Shown: one piece after another, positions 1 through 6,218 of the stretch | How positions within the stretch are numbered: the stretch's first letter is position 1 | Layout of the letters: every line of letters starts with the position of its first letter | Origin: a bacterium | Lineage (GTDB): Bacteria > Spirochaetota > Spirochaetia > JABEVK01 | Direction of reading: 5' to 3' | NCBI GenBank assembly: GCA_021781625.1 | Contig: JAJXWL010000105.1 | Location: forward strand, 1-6,791 | DNA: 6,791 nucleotides | The notes under the pieces: model-generated | Databases searched by the model: none | Told to the model about the DNA's origin: nothing | What the model saw: only the letters and a program-made list of their open reading frames with translations | Position numbers and translations under genes: made by a program

Positions 1-1
1 A

Positions 2-1012
2 ATTGCCCAAGGGACACCCCTCAAAGAAGTTTTCGTTTTTGGAAAAAATCAAAAGGCTTTGGGGACTGCCTCGTTTCAAGACCTGCCCGGAGCGTACCCT
101 TTTATTTTGTCCGTCCCGCAACCAGTCACCGAAAGGGTTTTAGAAGAGCATTTAGCACAACTTCCCCAGGTAAAAATCCACCGTTCGCAAGGTCTTTCGG
201 GGTTTCAAAGCACCCCTGAAGGGGTAACGCTTCAGTTTCAACAAGGAAATACAGCCGAAGCCCAGTTCGTGGTAGGTTGTGATGGCGCCCGAAGCACGGT
301 CCGAGAGCTTTTGGGAGTCACTCGCCGATCCCGTTGGTACCCGGCCTCCTTTTTAATGGCCGATTACCCTGATGAAACGGGGTGGGGGACCGCTCGGTTA
401 TTTTTTACTCCCGGCGGGGCGGTTGAGTCCTTTCCTCATGCTCCGGGCTGGCGCCGTTGGATCGTTCAAACTGAGTCGTACCTTGAAGAACCGGGTGATC
501 TTTTAGAACAGTTGGTGTTGCAAAGAACCGGTTATGCCCTTGACCCAAACCGCCGAGGCTGGCAAAGTCCCTTTGGCGTTCACCGTTGGGTTGCTCCGCG
601 CTATGACTTTGGGCGGGTTTTTTTGGCTGGTGACAGTGCGCATCAAATGTCCCCCATTGGTGGACAGGGGATGAATACGGGGTTTGCTGATGCCGAGTTC
701 TTAGCGTCCCTGTTAGCCGCTCGATTAGACAAGGCGTTGACGTTGTCTGAGTTCGAAGTCCTCTCGGCCGAGTACACCCGCGTCAGAAAAAAAGCCGCTC
801 AGGTAGCGGCGTCGCGGGCGGCCTTATCTATGAAGTTGGGTACGATCACCGGCTGGGGGGCTCAGGCTCGAGATGCCCTGTTGGCGTGGTTCCTCACCGG
901 ACCCCTGCGAGGGGTTGTGGCCCCCCGTTTTGCCATGAAAACCATTCCCGGCCGAAGCTTGGAAACCGTGCCAGACTCACCCCTGGTAACACGACTGAAG
1001 GAGTATTTGTGA
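2..1012 (+). CDS. FAD-dependent monooxygenase (group A, UbiH/PHBH-like), 5'-truncated
   Basis: The reading frame is open from base 2 to the TGA at 1010-1012 and gives 336 visible residues, so the gene begins before the window. A TTG at 59 is in frame, but the coding frame continues upstream of it and it is not a credible start. Two family motifs are visible: VVGCDGARS (from 269; the DG motif that contacts FAD and NAD(P)H) and GDSAHQMSPIGGQGMN (from 629; the GD motif that binds the FAD ribityl chain). The N-terminal GxGxxG Rossmann motif is missing, as expected if about 50-70 residues lie outside the window. Family members insert one oxygen atom from O2 into aromatic or quinol rings using NAD(P)H. 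Its stop overlaps the GTG start of the type III polyketide synthase, so the likely substrate is that enzyme's aromatic product (inference). No signal peptide or membrane segment is seen in the visible part. Confidence 0.93.
   Translation: MAQGTPLKEVFVFGKNQKALGTASFQDLPGAYPFILSVPQPVTERVLEEHLAQLPQVKIHRSQGLSGFQSTPEGVTLQFQQGNTAEAQFVVGCDGARSTVRELLGVTRRSRWYPASFLMADYPDETGWGTARLFFTPGGAVESFPHAPGWRRWIVQTESYLEEPGDLLEQLVLQRTGYALDPNRRGWQSPFGVHRWVAPRYDFGRVFLAGDSAHQMSPIGGQGMNTGFADAEFLASLLAARLDKALTLSEFEVLSAEYTRVRKKAAQVAASRAALSMKLGTITGWGAQARDALLAWFLTGPLRGVVAPRFAMKTIPGRSLETVPDSPLVTRLKEYL
998..1003 (+). promoter_or_regulatory. Ribosome binding site setting the polyketide synthase GTG start
   Basis: AAGGAG sits five bases before the GTG at 1009, inside the last codons of the monooxygenase. 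This supports GTG 1009 as the start rather than any upstream in-frame codon, since those would place about 40 residues antisense to nothing conserved and deep within the preceding gene. Confidence 0.75.
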
Positions 1013-2139
1013 GTTCATCCTCTCCGCGCCCGATTTATTTGGTGGGCATCGAAACAGCTGTGCCGGAATTTGTTTGTCCCCAAAATAAAATCCGAGATTT
1101 TATGCTCGAAGTTCAGGGCGACACTGAGCGTAAACGCTCTTTTATCCAAAAGGTTTATGCGGGTTCTGCCATTGAGCGCCGCTATTCGGTGCTTCCGGAT
1201 TTTATCCTGCCTCTTGAAGAACGTACTTTTTTTCCCCGTAACAAAGAGCTGGAACCCGAACCGACGACGGCGGCCCGTAACGCGCTCTTTTGCGTTGAAG
1301 CCAATAACTTAGCCGCCTTAGCCGCAGAACGGTTATTAGCTCGAATTCCGACCTTGAAAAAGAACGAAATTACCCACCTGATTACCGTAAGCTGTACAGG
1401 GTTTTCGGCTCCGGGCTTTGATTACCACCTCGTCAAAGAACTTGGCCTTGAGCCCGGGGTACACCGGTTTCACTTGGGTTTTATGGGCTGCTTTGCCGCC
1501 TTTCCGGCTCTCAAATTGGCACAGTCACTGTGTTTATCTCAACCAGGGGCCAAGGTTTTGATTGTGGATGTGGAGTTGTGTACTTTGCATTTCCAAAAAA
1601 CCTTTGAACCGGATACTGTCGTGGCCAATGCGTTATTTGCCGATGGCGCCGCCGCTGTTTTGGTCACAGATGATCTGGGCTTGGTCACAGAAGAGGGAAC
1701 TCCTCGTTTGCAGTTGTCAGACTTTGCCAGCCGCCTGATTCCTGGCAGCGACAAAGAAATGGCCTGGATCATTGGTGAGCATGGGTTTGATATGAAACTG
1801 TCGAGTTATGTGCCGCGTCTGATAGAACACAACATTCCCACGATTTTGGACGAACTGTTTCAGCAGGCCGGTTGGACCAAAAACGACGAACTGATGTGGG
1901 CGGTGCACCCCGGTGGCCGAGCTATCCTCGATAAAACGACCGCTGTTTTGGGCTTGGAAGAAGGGGCTCTCGACGTCAGTTATCAGGTTTTAGCCTCGTA
2001 CGGCAATATGAGCTCCGCGACCATCTTTTTTGTTTTGAAAGCCTTATTGGAAAAGGGCCGCTTAGGACCCGTTTTTGCCTGTGCTTTTGGGCCCGGCCTC
2101 ACCGTGGAATCAGCCTTGATGGCGGTAATCCCCTCATGA
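1009..2139 (+). CDS. Type III polyketide synthase (chalcone synthase-like)
   Basis: This 376-residue protein has the usual length for a type III polyketide synthase. These homodimeric enzymes extend an acyl-CoA starter with malonyl-CoA and cyclise the chain at one active site. The triad is complete: Cys161 in MGCFAAF, His300 in WAVHPGG and Asn333 in YGNMSS. Each is exactly three lower than C164/H303/N336 of plant chalcone synthase. By eye, Thr130, Ala134 and Cys191 sit at chalcone synthase positions 133, 137 and 194, which suggests a long-acyl tunnel (see findings). Trp253 replaces the Gly256 equivalent. The GTG start is chosen from the AAGGAG five bases upstream and the four-base GTGA overlap with the monooxygenase; the open frame runs further upstream, to 886, without recognisable homology. 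The family is certain. The exact product (alkylresorcinol, alkylpyrone or acylphloroglucinol) cannot be read from sequence; with its neighbours a phenolic lipid or quinone is most likely. Confidence 0.96.
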   Translation: MSSSSPRPIYLVGIETAVPEFVCPQNKIRDFMLEVQGDTERKRSFIQKVYAGSAIERRYSVLPDFILPLEERTFFPRNKELEPEPTTAARNALFCVEANNLAALAAERLLARIPTLKKNEITHLITVSCTGFSAPGFDYHLVKELGLEPGVHRFHLGFMGCFAAFPALKLAQSLCLSQPGAKVLIVDVELCTLHFQKTFEPDTVVANALFADGAAAVLVTDDLGLVTEEGTPRLQLSDFASRLIPGSDKEMAWIIGEHGFDMKLSSYVPRLIEHNIPTILDELFQQAGWTKNDELMWAVHPGGRAILDKTTAVLGLEEGALDVSYQVLASYGNMSSATIFFVLKALLEKGRLGPVFACAFGPGLTVESALMAVIPS

Positions 2140-2921
2140 AGACTCGGACTTCGCTCAAAGACTTCTTTTTTCCCGACGTTAGGGAACGCCTGTATACCGA
2201 AGAACTTATGGATCGACCCGATGCCTCGCTCAAAAAGCTGAAAAAGACGATCGATCAGTTTGACTTGTTGAACCACCTCTTTTCGTCGGCAGTCAGCTTA
2301 TTTCGTCGTTGTATTCTCCCCGAGTTGCTTCGTGACCCTCAGCGGGTGTGGACGTTTTGGGATTTAGGTGCGGGAGGGGCTGACATCGACCGCGCCCTGG
2401 TCCGCTTCTGTCGTCGTCAAGGACTGAAGGTTCGCTTTCTGGCCCTGGATATTGACGACCGAATTATCCCCTGGGCTCGTGAAAAATCTCAGGCTTACCC
2501 TGAAATTGAGGTATTCAAAGCCTCTGCTTTAGAGCTGACCTCTTTGGCGGCCCACCTGGAAGTGTCACCAGATTGGGTTCTTTCCAACCACATGCTCCAC
2601 CATTTAGACTACCCGGATGTGCTTCAAGTTCTAGAAGAAGCTGAACGTGTGGCGACCTATGGTTACCTTCTTAATGACCTGCGGCGTTCCACTTGGGCCT
2701 ACGCGGGCTATACCATTTTTACTGGATTGTTTGTCCACGGCAGTTTGGCCTTTTATGACGGCAGGCTCTCGATTCAAAGGGGCTTTAGCCTTCCCGAACT
2801 GGAAAACCTGGTGTCTTCTTGGCCCGAAAACCAGCGCCCGCAGATTTTTCCGGCGGCTCCTGCCCGCGCGGTCCTCTGGCGTCAAAAACCCCGTGCGGAG
2901 GGGATGAGCGAAGCGATTTGA
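2136..2921 (+). CDS. Class I SAM-dependent methyltransferase
   Basis: The 261-residue product has a Rossmann-type SAM-binding core: motif I DLGAGGADI (Asp76-Ile84), an acidic residue ending strand 2 in ALDIDD (Asp105), and a strand-4 region LSNHMLHHL (about 149-157). These are followed by a NDLRRS stretch (about 177-182) that I associate with small-molecule methyltransferases found beside type III polyketide synthases (from memory). The first ~70 residues are a helical cap rich in Lys and Asp. The ATG overlaps the synthase stop as ATGA and has no strong Shine-Dalgarno sequence, which fits translational coupling. It probably O- or C-methylates the polyketide ring after hydroxylation (inference). 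The last 137 bases also encode, on the other strand, the C-terminus of the convergent gene. The end still looks natural: the terminal RAVLWRQKP strand resembles the last beta strand of the fold. Confidence 0.9.
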   Translation: MKTRTSLKDFFFPDVRERLYTEELMDRPDASLKKLKKTIDQFDLLNHLFSSAVSLFRRCILPELLRDPQRVWTFWDLGAGGADIDRALVRFCRRQGLKVRFLALDIDDRIIPWAREKSQAYPEIEVFKASALELTSLAAHLEVSPDWVLSNHMLHHLDYPDVLQVLEEAERVATYGYLLNDLRRSTWAYAGYTIFTGLFVHGSLAFYDGRLSIQRGFSLPELENLVSSWPENQRPQIFPAAPARAVLWRQKPRAEGMSEAI

Positions 2922-3735
2922 GCAGATGCTGATCGGTAATCACGGTAAGCGAGCCTTCGGGTCCGATCAAGGTGTTGCCGATAATAATTTGACTGTCCAG
3001 CTGAAACCCTTTACCGATTCTGACGGGTTGCAACACGACGACATGACTTAAGTTCGTTTGCGGATCCAAGCGAACCCCCGGACACAAAAGGGCGTGCGGC
3101 CCGACTCGGCTGGTCGCTTTGGCGTGAATTTCGCCGGCTAACGCCAGGGGCGGGGTCAGTACCGCTTTGGCATCAACCCCGTTTAGCGGTGTTGACCTTG
3201 GTGGGGCTACGGACAAGAGCTGCATATGCGTTTGGAAGAAGTCCCGAGGACCCGCTAAAGACGCTGTCACCGAGGCCGTCCAGGGCGTCAGACGCTGTTC
3301 GGTATCCAAAAGCCAGGGACGTGTGCTCTCTGAGGGCTCGGGAAATCCAGAGGGGGGTCTGGCCCCTAAAATCGCTTCGAGCGGCAAGGCCGGCGCCGAC
3401 CACACCAAAGTTTCTTCCCCCTGCCAAAATAGCCTCTGTTGAGTCAGGACTTCTGTGACGTGACGGGGTAAAGCACTGCGGATTGACCATTTTCCTTCCA
3501 AAGCCAGGGGGGGGGCCGAAGCCTTGAGGAGTTGAGCTAGGGCTTCAGATTTGTCACTGAGATGGGGGCCGTCTAGGCACACCAGGCGAAGTTCCGTGGC
3601 TCCTAAACTGCGAAAATATTGATCAAACCATTGAAACAGGGGGGTGCCCCATACCGGTAAGGTAAGTGGGTGGTCTTCCCAGACCTCTTCCAAGACGCCA
3701 AAATCACCCGGCCGCGACAAAAGGAGAACTTTCAT
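2785..3735 (-). CDS. Nucleotidyltransferase-like protein with C-terminal left-handed beta-helix
   Basis: The N-terminal half resembles the fold of sugar-1-phosphate nucleotidyltransferases: a first strand MKVLLLSRPGD, then LPVWGTPLFQW (26-36) and YFRSLGATELRLV, which parallel the family's 'P..g.Pli....l...G...i.vv' pattern. The usual GxGTRLxP loop and following Pro-Lys are not present, so catalytic activity is doubtful. Residues about 193-270 carry imperfect hexapeptide repeats (RVGPHA, LLCPGV, RIGKGF, IIGNTLIG), typical of a left-handed beta-helix, as in GlmU-type proteins. I chose the ATG at 3735 (316 residues) because the predicted first strand begins there; a GTG at 3765 would add ten basic residues with a poorly spaced ribosome site. 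The last ~45 residues, rich in Pro, Gly and Arg, lie antisense to the methyltransferase and look unlike conserved protein. The substrate is unknown. It could act in cell-envelope or exopolysaccharide sugar metabolism, or be a non-catalytic relative. Confidence 0.75.
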   Translation of the reverse strand: MKVLLLSRPGDFGVLEEVWEDHPLTLPVWGTPLFQWFDQYFRSLGATELRLVCLDGPHLSDKSEALAQLLKASAPPLALEGKWSIRSALPRHVTEVLTQQRLFWQGEETLVWSAPALPLEAILGARPPSGFPEPSESTRPWLLDTEQRLTPWTASVTASLAGPRDFFQTHMQLLSVAPPRSTPLNGVDAKAVLTPPLALAGEIHAKATSRVGPHALLCPGVRLDPQTNLSHVVVLQPVRIGKGFQLDSQIIIGNTLIGPEGSLTVITDQHLLKSLRSSPPHGVFDARGPRGQEPPEKSAGAGFRAKKTPGFPVREG

Positions 3736-3787
3736 ACCTTTTCTCTTTCGGCGGATTTGCCACACAGCTGAGTGAAAAATCCTAAAT

Positions 3788-3825
3788 GGAGGCGGGTTGC
3801 TTAGGAGGAGGCGGGTTGCTTAGGA
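3788..3825. repeat. Perfect 19-bp tandem duplication
   Basis: The unit GGAGGCGGGTTGCTTAGGA occurs twice head to tail with no mismatch (3788-3806 and 3807-3825), in the intergenic region between the divergent nucleotidyltransferase-like gene and the lipoate ligase. Each copy contains TTGCTT, a possible -35 element, and ends in AGGA. A third copy is not present on either side. It may be a recent slippage duplication or paired binding sites for a regulator. Confidence 0.97.
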
Positions 3826-3845
3826 GTTTCGTTTCCGATTAAAAT
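3816..3845 (+). promoter_or_regulatory. Candidate sigma70-type promoter for the lipoate ligase-PDH operon
   Basis: TTGCTT at 3816-3821 and TAAAAT at 3840-3845 are separated by 18 bases, an acceptable -35/-10 layout. Transcription would start near 3851-3853, only a few bases before the ATG at 3856. That fits the absence of a ribosome binding site just before that ATG. The -35 candidate lies in the second copy of the 19-bp duplication. Assigned by eye only; the host's promoter consensus is unknown. Confidence 0.35.
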
Positions 3846-3855
3846 AATCAGTAAT

Positions 3856-4770
3856 ATGCCGGTACAAACAGCGGTCATTACTCTGGCAGGATTAGATCCT
3901 TGGGATAACTTGGCGGCCGAAGAGCTCTTATGGCAAGACTTGAAGGGCTCTGCCCTGTTGCTGTACCGCAACTTTCCCTCGTTGATCTTGGGACGTCATC
4001 AAAATCCTTGGCGAGAAGTCCGTTGGGACGAAGTCTCGAGCCGTCGTATTCCTTTGATTCGACGCTCTACCGGCGGCGGAACCGTGTGGCATGATGAGGG
4101 TAACCTCAATTTTTCGTTTCTATGGGGTCAAAACAGCCATCAACGGGAAATTTTACAAGACTTTGCCGCAGATACCCTCAGAAAGAGGGGTTACCCTATC
4201 GAAGTAGGTCCCAAAGGCGATCTCTTGCTAAGCGGTCCGACACCCCGAAAAATCTCGGGGCATGCTTATGCGTATCGCGGGGGAAGGGTTTTGCACCATG
4301 CCACCTTGTTGTGCCAAGCTCGCTTAGACGATTTACGGTCAGTTTTGGGGACAACCGGCGAATTGTTGGAGTGGGTGGGGACAGCCTCCCGACCTATGCC
4401 GGTGGCCAATTTGGGCTGTGATCCCTTTGAAGCGGCTCGATGGTTGACCGAAGCGTTTAAACAACGATGGAAGGCTGAAGAAATGACACCCTGGGACGCC
4501 TTAGGAATCTCAGAATCAGTATGGCACGAGAAAAAGCAGGGTTTTCGTGACCGCTTGGCCAGTTCCGAGTGGACGTGGGACTCCACGCCCCCGTTTCGCT
4601 GGAAAGGTCACGTCAAAGAGGGGCTTGGCATTTTTCGAGTAGAAGAGGGCCTTGTTCGAGAGGGAACAACGCCAAAAGTTGAAGGAAAATTCTTTTTTTC
4701 TGGGGAGTTTTTTGAGTATCTTCCCCTTAGAAGCTTAAAATTCACCACAGAAGGCCAGGAGGCGCGATGA
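3856..4770 (+). CDS. lplA: Lipoate-protein ligase A family protein
   Basis: The 304-residue protein belongs to the LplA/LipB/BirA fold family. It has the lipoate-binding signature RRSTGGGTVWHDEGNLN (residues 69-85). It also has RKISGHAYAYRGGRVLHHATLL-type sequence, in which Lys132 matches the catalytic lysine of E. coli LplA (Lys133). Such enzymes activate lipoate (or octanoate) with ATP and attach it to a lysine on E2 and H proteins in the cytoplasm. The C-terminal ~100 residues (WTWDSTPPFRWK... IFRVEEGLVREG) resemble a shortened LplA accessory domain; E. coli LplA is about 337 residues. The ATG at 3856 has no close Shine-Dalgarno sequence: the nearest AGGAG, at 3822-3826, is 29 bases away, so initiation may be leaderless. 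It overlaps the next gene by ATGA and lies in line with pdhA and pdhB, so its natural target is probably the lipoyl domain of pyruvate dehydrogenase E2. An octanoyltransferase role is a less likely alternative. Confidence 0.93.
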   Translation: MPVQTAVITLAGLDPWDNLAAEELLWQDLKGSALLLYRNFPSLILGRHQNPWREVRWDEVSSRRIPLIRRSTGGGTVWHDEGNLNFSFLWGQNSHQREILQDFAADTLRKRGYPIEVGPKGDLLLSGPTPRKISGHAYAYRGGRVLHHATLLCQARLDDLRSVLGTTGELLEWVGTASRPMPVANLGCDPFEAARWLTEAFKQRWKAEEMTPWDALGISESVWHEKKQGFRDRLASSEWTWDSTPPFRWKGHVKEGLGIFRVEEGLVREGTTPKVEGKFFFSGEFFEYLPLRSLKFTTEGQEAR

Positions 4771-5210
4771 CAGCACATGAATTTATGGAAAAATTTCGGT
4801 TGATGCTCGAAGACACCCAATCAGGGATTTTAGCGACAACCGACCCCGAGGGGTATCCAAGCTTACGCTACATGACCCCAACCTTGGTCCCCGGTAAAGA
4901 TGGCTTGTTGTATGCGGTTACCGCACAGCACTTTCCTAAAATCGCCGACATCTCCAAAAATTCCCGCGTGAGTTGGCTGTTTACCTCAGCACGAACTCGT
5001 GAGGTGTATTCATTACGGGGTCTTATTCGAGTCATTGATAATCCCCGCTTTAAGGGGGAAATCCTGGAACAACTAGGAAAGGGCCTCGAGACCTTTTGGA
5101 AACTCAACGAGGACCCTTCCTTGCTGGTATGTCTGGAAACGATTTTAGAATCGGCGGAATATTTTAACCCTAAAACCGCAGAAAAATCCCAGGTTTCTTT
5201 CGCATCTTAG
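4767..5210 (+). CDS. Pyridoxamine 5'-phosphate oxidase-superfamily split-barrel protein
   Basis: This 147-residue single-domain protein has the pattern of the FMN-binding split-barrel superfamily, close to the 'general stress protein 26' type: SGILATTDPEGYPSLRYMTP (19-38) for the first strands, LYAVTAQHFPKIADISKNSRVSW-like sequence (from about 48) that includes the Lys-helix-Asn segment which usually contacts the flavin phosphate, then YSLRGLIRVIDNP (about 81-93). Members bind FMN, F420 or haem, and many have no known reaction. It is too short, and lacks the C-terminal part needed, to be called true PdxH. The start is the ATG overlapping the ligase stop (ATGA), preceded four bases upstream by AGGAGG at 4757-4762. 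It ends eight bases before pdhA and is clearly in that operon. Its role there is unknown; a redox or reductase function linked to lipoate or pyruvate metabolism is only a guess. Confidence 0.87.
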   Translation: MTAHEFMEKFRLMLEDTQSGILATTDPEGYPSLRYMTPTLVPGKDGLLYAVTAQHFPKIADISKNSRVSWLFTSARTREVYSLRGLIRVIDNPRFKGEILEQLGKGLETFWKLNEDPSLLVCLETILESAEYFNPKTAEKSQVSFAS

Positions 5211-5214
5211 GAGG
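5209..5214 (+). promoter_or_regulatory. Ribosome binding site setting the pdhA GTG start
   Basis: A perfect AGGAGG overlaps the TAG stop of the split-barrel gene and stands four bases before GTG 5219. The strength and spacing of this site decide for the GTG as pdhA start; no ATG occurs in frame until codon 15 (5261). Confidence 0.85.
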
Positions 5215-5218
5215 CATT

Positions 5219-6193
5219 GTGCGACCCCTGAAATCCTACGACAAGGCGTTCTTGCGCCCTATGCTCGAAGAGATGGTGTTGATTCGCCGCTTCGAGGAAA
5301 AGGCCGGACAAATGTACGGTCTAAAAAAAATTGGAGGTTTTTGTCACCTCTACAACGGTCAAGAGGCTGTTTGCTCGGGGGCGGCCCGAGCTATGCTCCG
5401 AGGCACGGATATCCTGTTGACCGGCTACCGAGACCATGGCCATGCCATCTCGTTAGGGATGGAGCCCAACCGAATCATGGCGGAGTTGTACGGTAAGGCC
5501 ACTGGTGTTTCAAAAGGTAAGGGCGGCTCCATGCACATGTTTGATTACGAAAAAGGCATGTGGGGCGGAAATGGGATTGTCGGCGGTCAGATTCCCTTAG
5601 CCACAGGATCTGCCTTTGCACAAAAGTACAAAAAAACCGGCGGTGCTACCGTTTGCTACTTTGGGGATGGAGCTATCCACCAAGGGGCTTTTCACGAAGC
5701 GATGAACTTAGCGGCCTTATGGAAACTCCCCGTGGTTTTTATTTGTGAAAACAATCAGTACGGGATGGGAACGGCGGTGGGGCGTGCCAGTTCCGTCCAA
5801 GATCTTTACGTCAAAGGGCAGGCGTACGGGATTCCCTCTAAGATGGTCGATGGCATGGATGTGATTGCCGTTTACGAAGAGGTCAAAGCTGCTCTGGAGT
5901 TGGCCAGAACTGAACATCAGCCCTCCTTTTTAGAAATCAAAACGTACCGGTACAAGGGACACTCGATGTCAGACCCTGCCAAGTATCGTACCAAAGAAGA
6001 AACCGAAGCTTACCTTCAGCAAGATCCTATTCTCCTGCTGAAAAAGCGTATGGAAGAAGCGGGACTCCTGACAGAAGAAGAGTACAAAGAAATCGATAAA
6101 AAGGCCAAAGAAACCGTGGCCCAGGCGGTTGAGTTCGCCGAAAACAGTCCGGAACCCCCGAGGGAAGAAATCCAAGCGGACCTGTACGCGTAA
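5219..6193 (+). CDS. pdhA: Pyruvate dehydrogenase E1 component, alpha subunit
   Basis: With PdhB this 324-residue protein forms the alpha2beta2 E1 enzyme, which uses thiamine diphosphate to decarboxylate pyruvate and pass the acetyl group to the lipoyl arm of E2. The thiamine diphosphate motif is intact: GDG at 149-151 followed about 27 residues later by ENNQYGMGT with Asn178-Asn179. Other hallmarks are IRRFEEKAGQMYG near residue 21, GGFCHLYNGQEAV, YRDHGHAISLG, KGKGGSMHMF and the YKGHSMSDPAKYR loop, which holds the active-site loop serines that are kinase targets in mitochondrial E1. IGGFCHLYNGQEA and HSMSDP favour the acetyl-transferring pyruvate enzyme over branched-chain 2-oxoacid or acetoin dehydrogenases, though acetoin E1 cannot be wholly excluded. 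Length is normal for a bacterial alpha subunit. The gene follows lplA and the split-barrel gene and precedes pdhB by 25 bases. It lacks an organelle-type leader and is cytoplasmic. Confidence 0.96.
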   Translation: MRPLKSYDKAFLRPMLEEMVLIRRFEEKAGQMYGLKKIGGFCHLYNGQEAVCSGAARAMLRGTDILLTGYRDHGHAISLGMEPNRIMAELYGKATGVSKGKGGSMHMFDYEKGMWGGNGIVGGQIPLATGSAFAQKYKKTGGATVCYFGDGAIHQGAFHEAMNLAALWKLPVVFICENNQYGMGTAVGRASSVQDLYVKGQAYGIPSKMVDGMDVIAVYEEVKAALELARTEHQPSFLEIKTYRYKGHSMSDPAKYRTKEETEAYLQQDPILLLKKRMEEAGLLTEEEYKEIDKKAKETVAQAVEFAENSPEPPREEIQADLYA

Positions 6194-6218
6194 CCACCCT
6201 CAAGAGTAAGGAGAAAAC

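Noticed and set aside
886..1008. Upstream extension of the polyketide synthase frame beginning at ATG 886
   Set aside because: It lies within the monooxygenase coding region in another frame, its residues show no type III polyketide synthase similarity, and a well-placed AAGGAG supports GTG 1009 instead.
2885..2905. Possible terminator hairpin CCCC-GGGG (2889-2903) at the end of the methyltransferase
   Set aside because: The stem is only four base pairs, lies within coding sequence and is not followed by a T tract.
3167..3458. Plus-strand open frames opposite the nucleotidyltransferase-like gene
   Set aside because: Their translations show no recognisable domain, while the minus-strand frame gives a coherent strand pattern and hexapeptide repeats over the same bases.
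3735..3765. GTG 3765 as start of the minus-strand gene
   Set aside because: It adds ten mostly basic residues before the first predicted strand and its nearest AGGA is about 14 bases away; ATG 3735 fits the fold better, though the upstream start is not excluded.
3816..3842. Eight-codon leader peptide starting at TTG 3816 behind an AGGAGG-like run
   Set aside because: It is very short, starts with TTG, encodes no attenuation-type run of codons, and overlaps the candidate -35 element; chance explains it.
4767..5210. Assignment of the split-barrel protein as PdxH (pyridoxamine-phosphate oxidase)
   Set aside because: At 147 residues it is far shorter than PdxH (about 210-220) and lacks the PdxH C-terminal dimerisation region.
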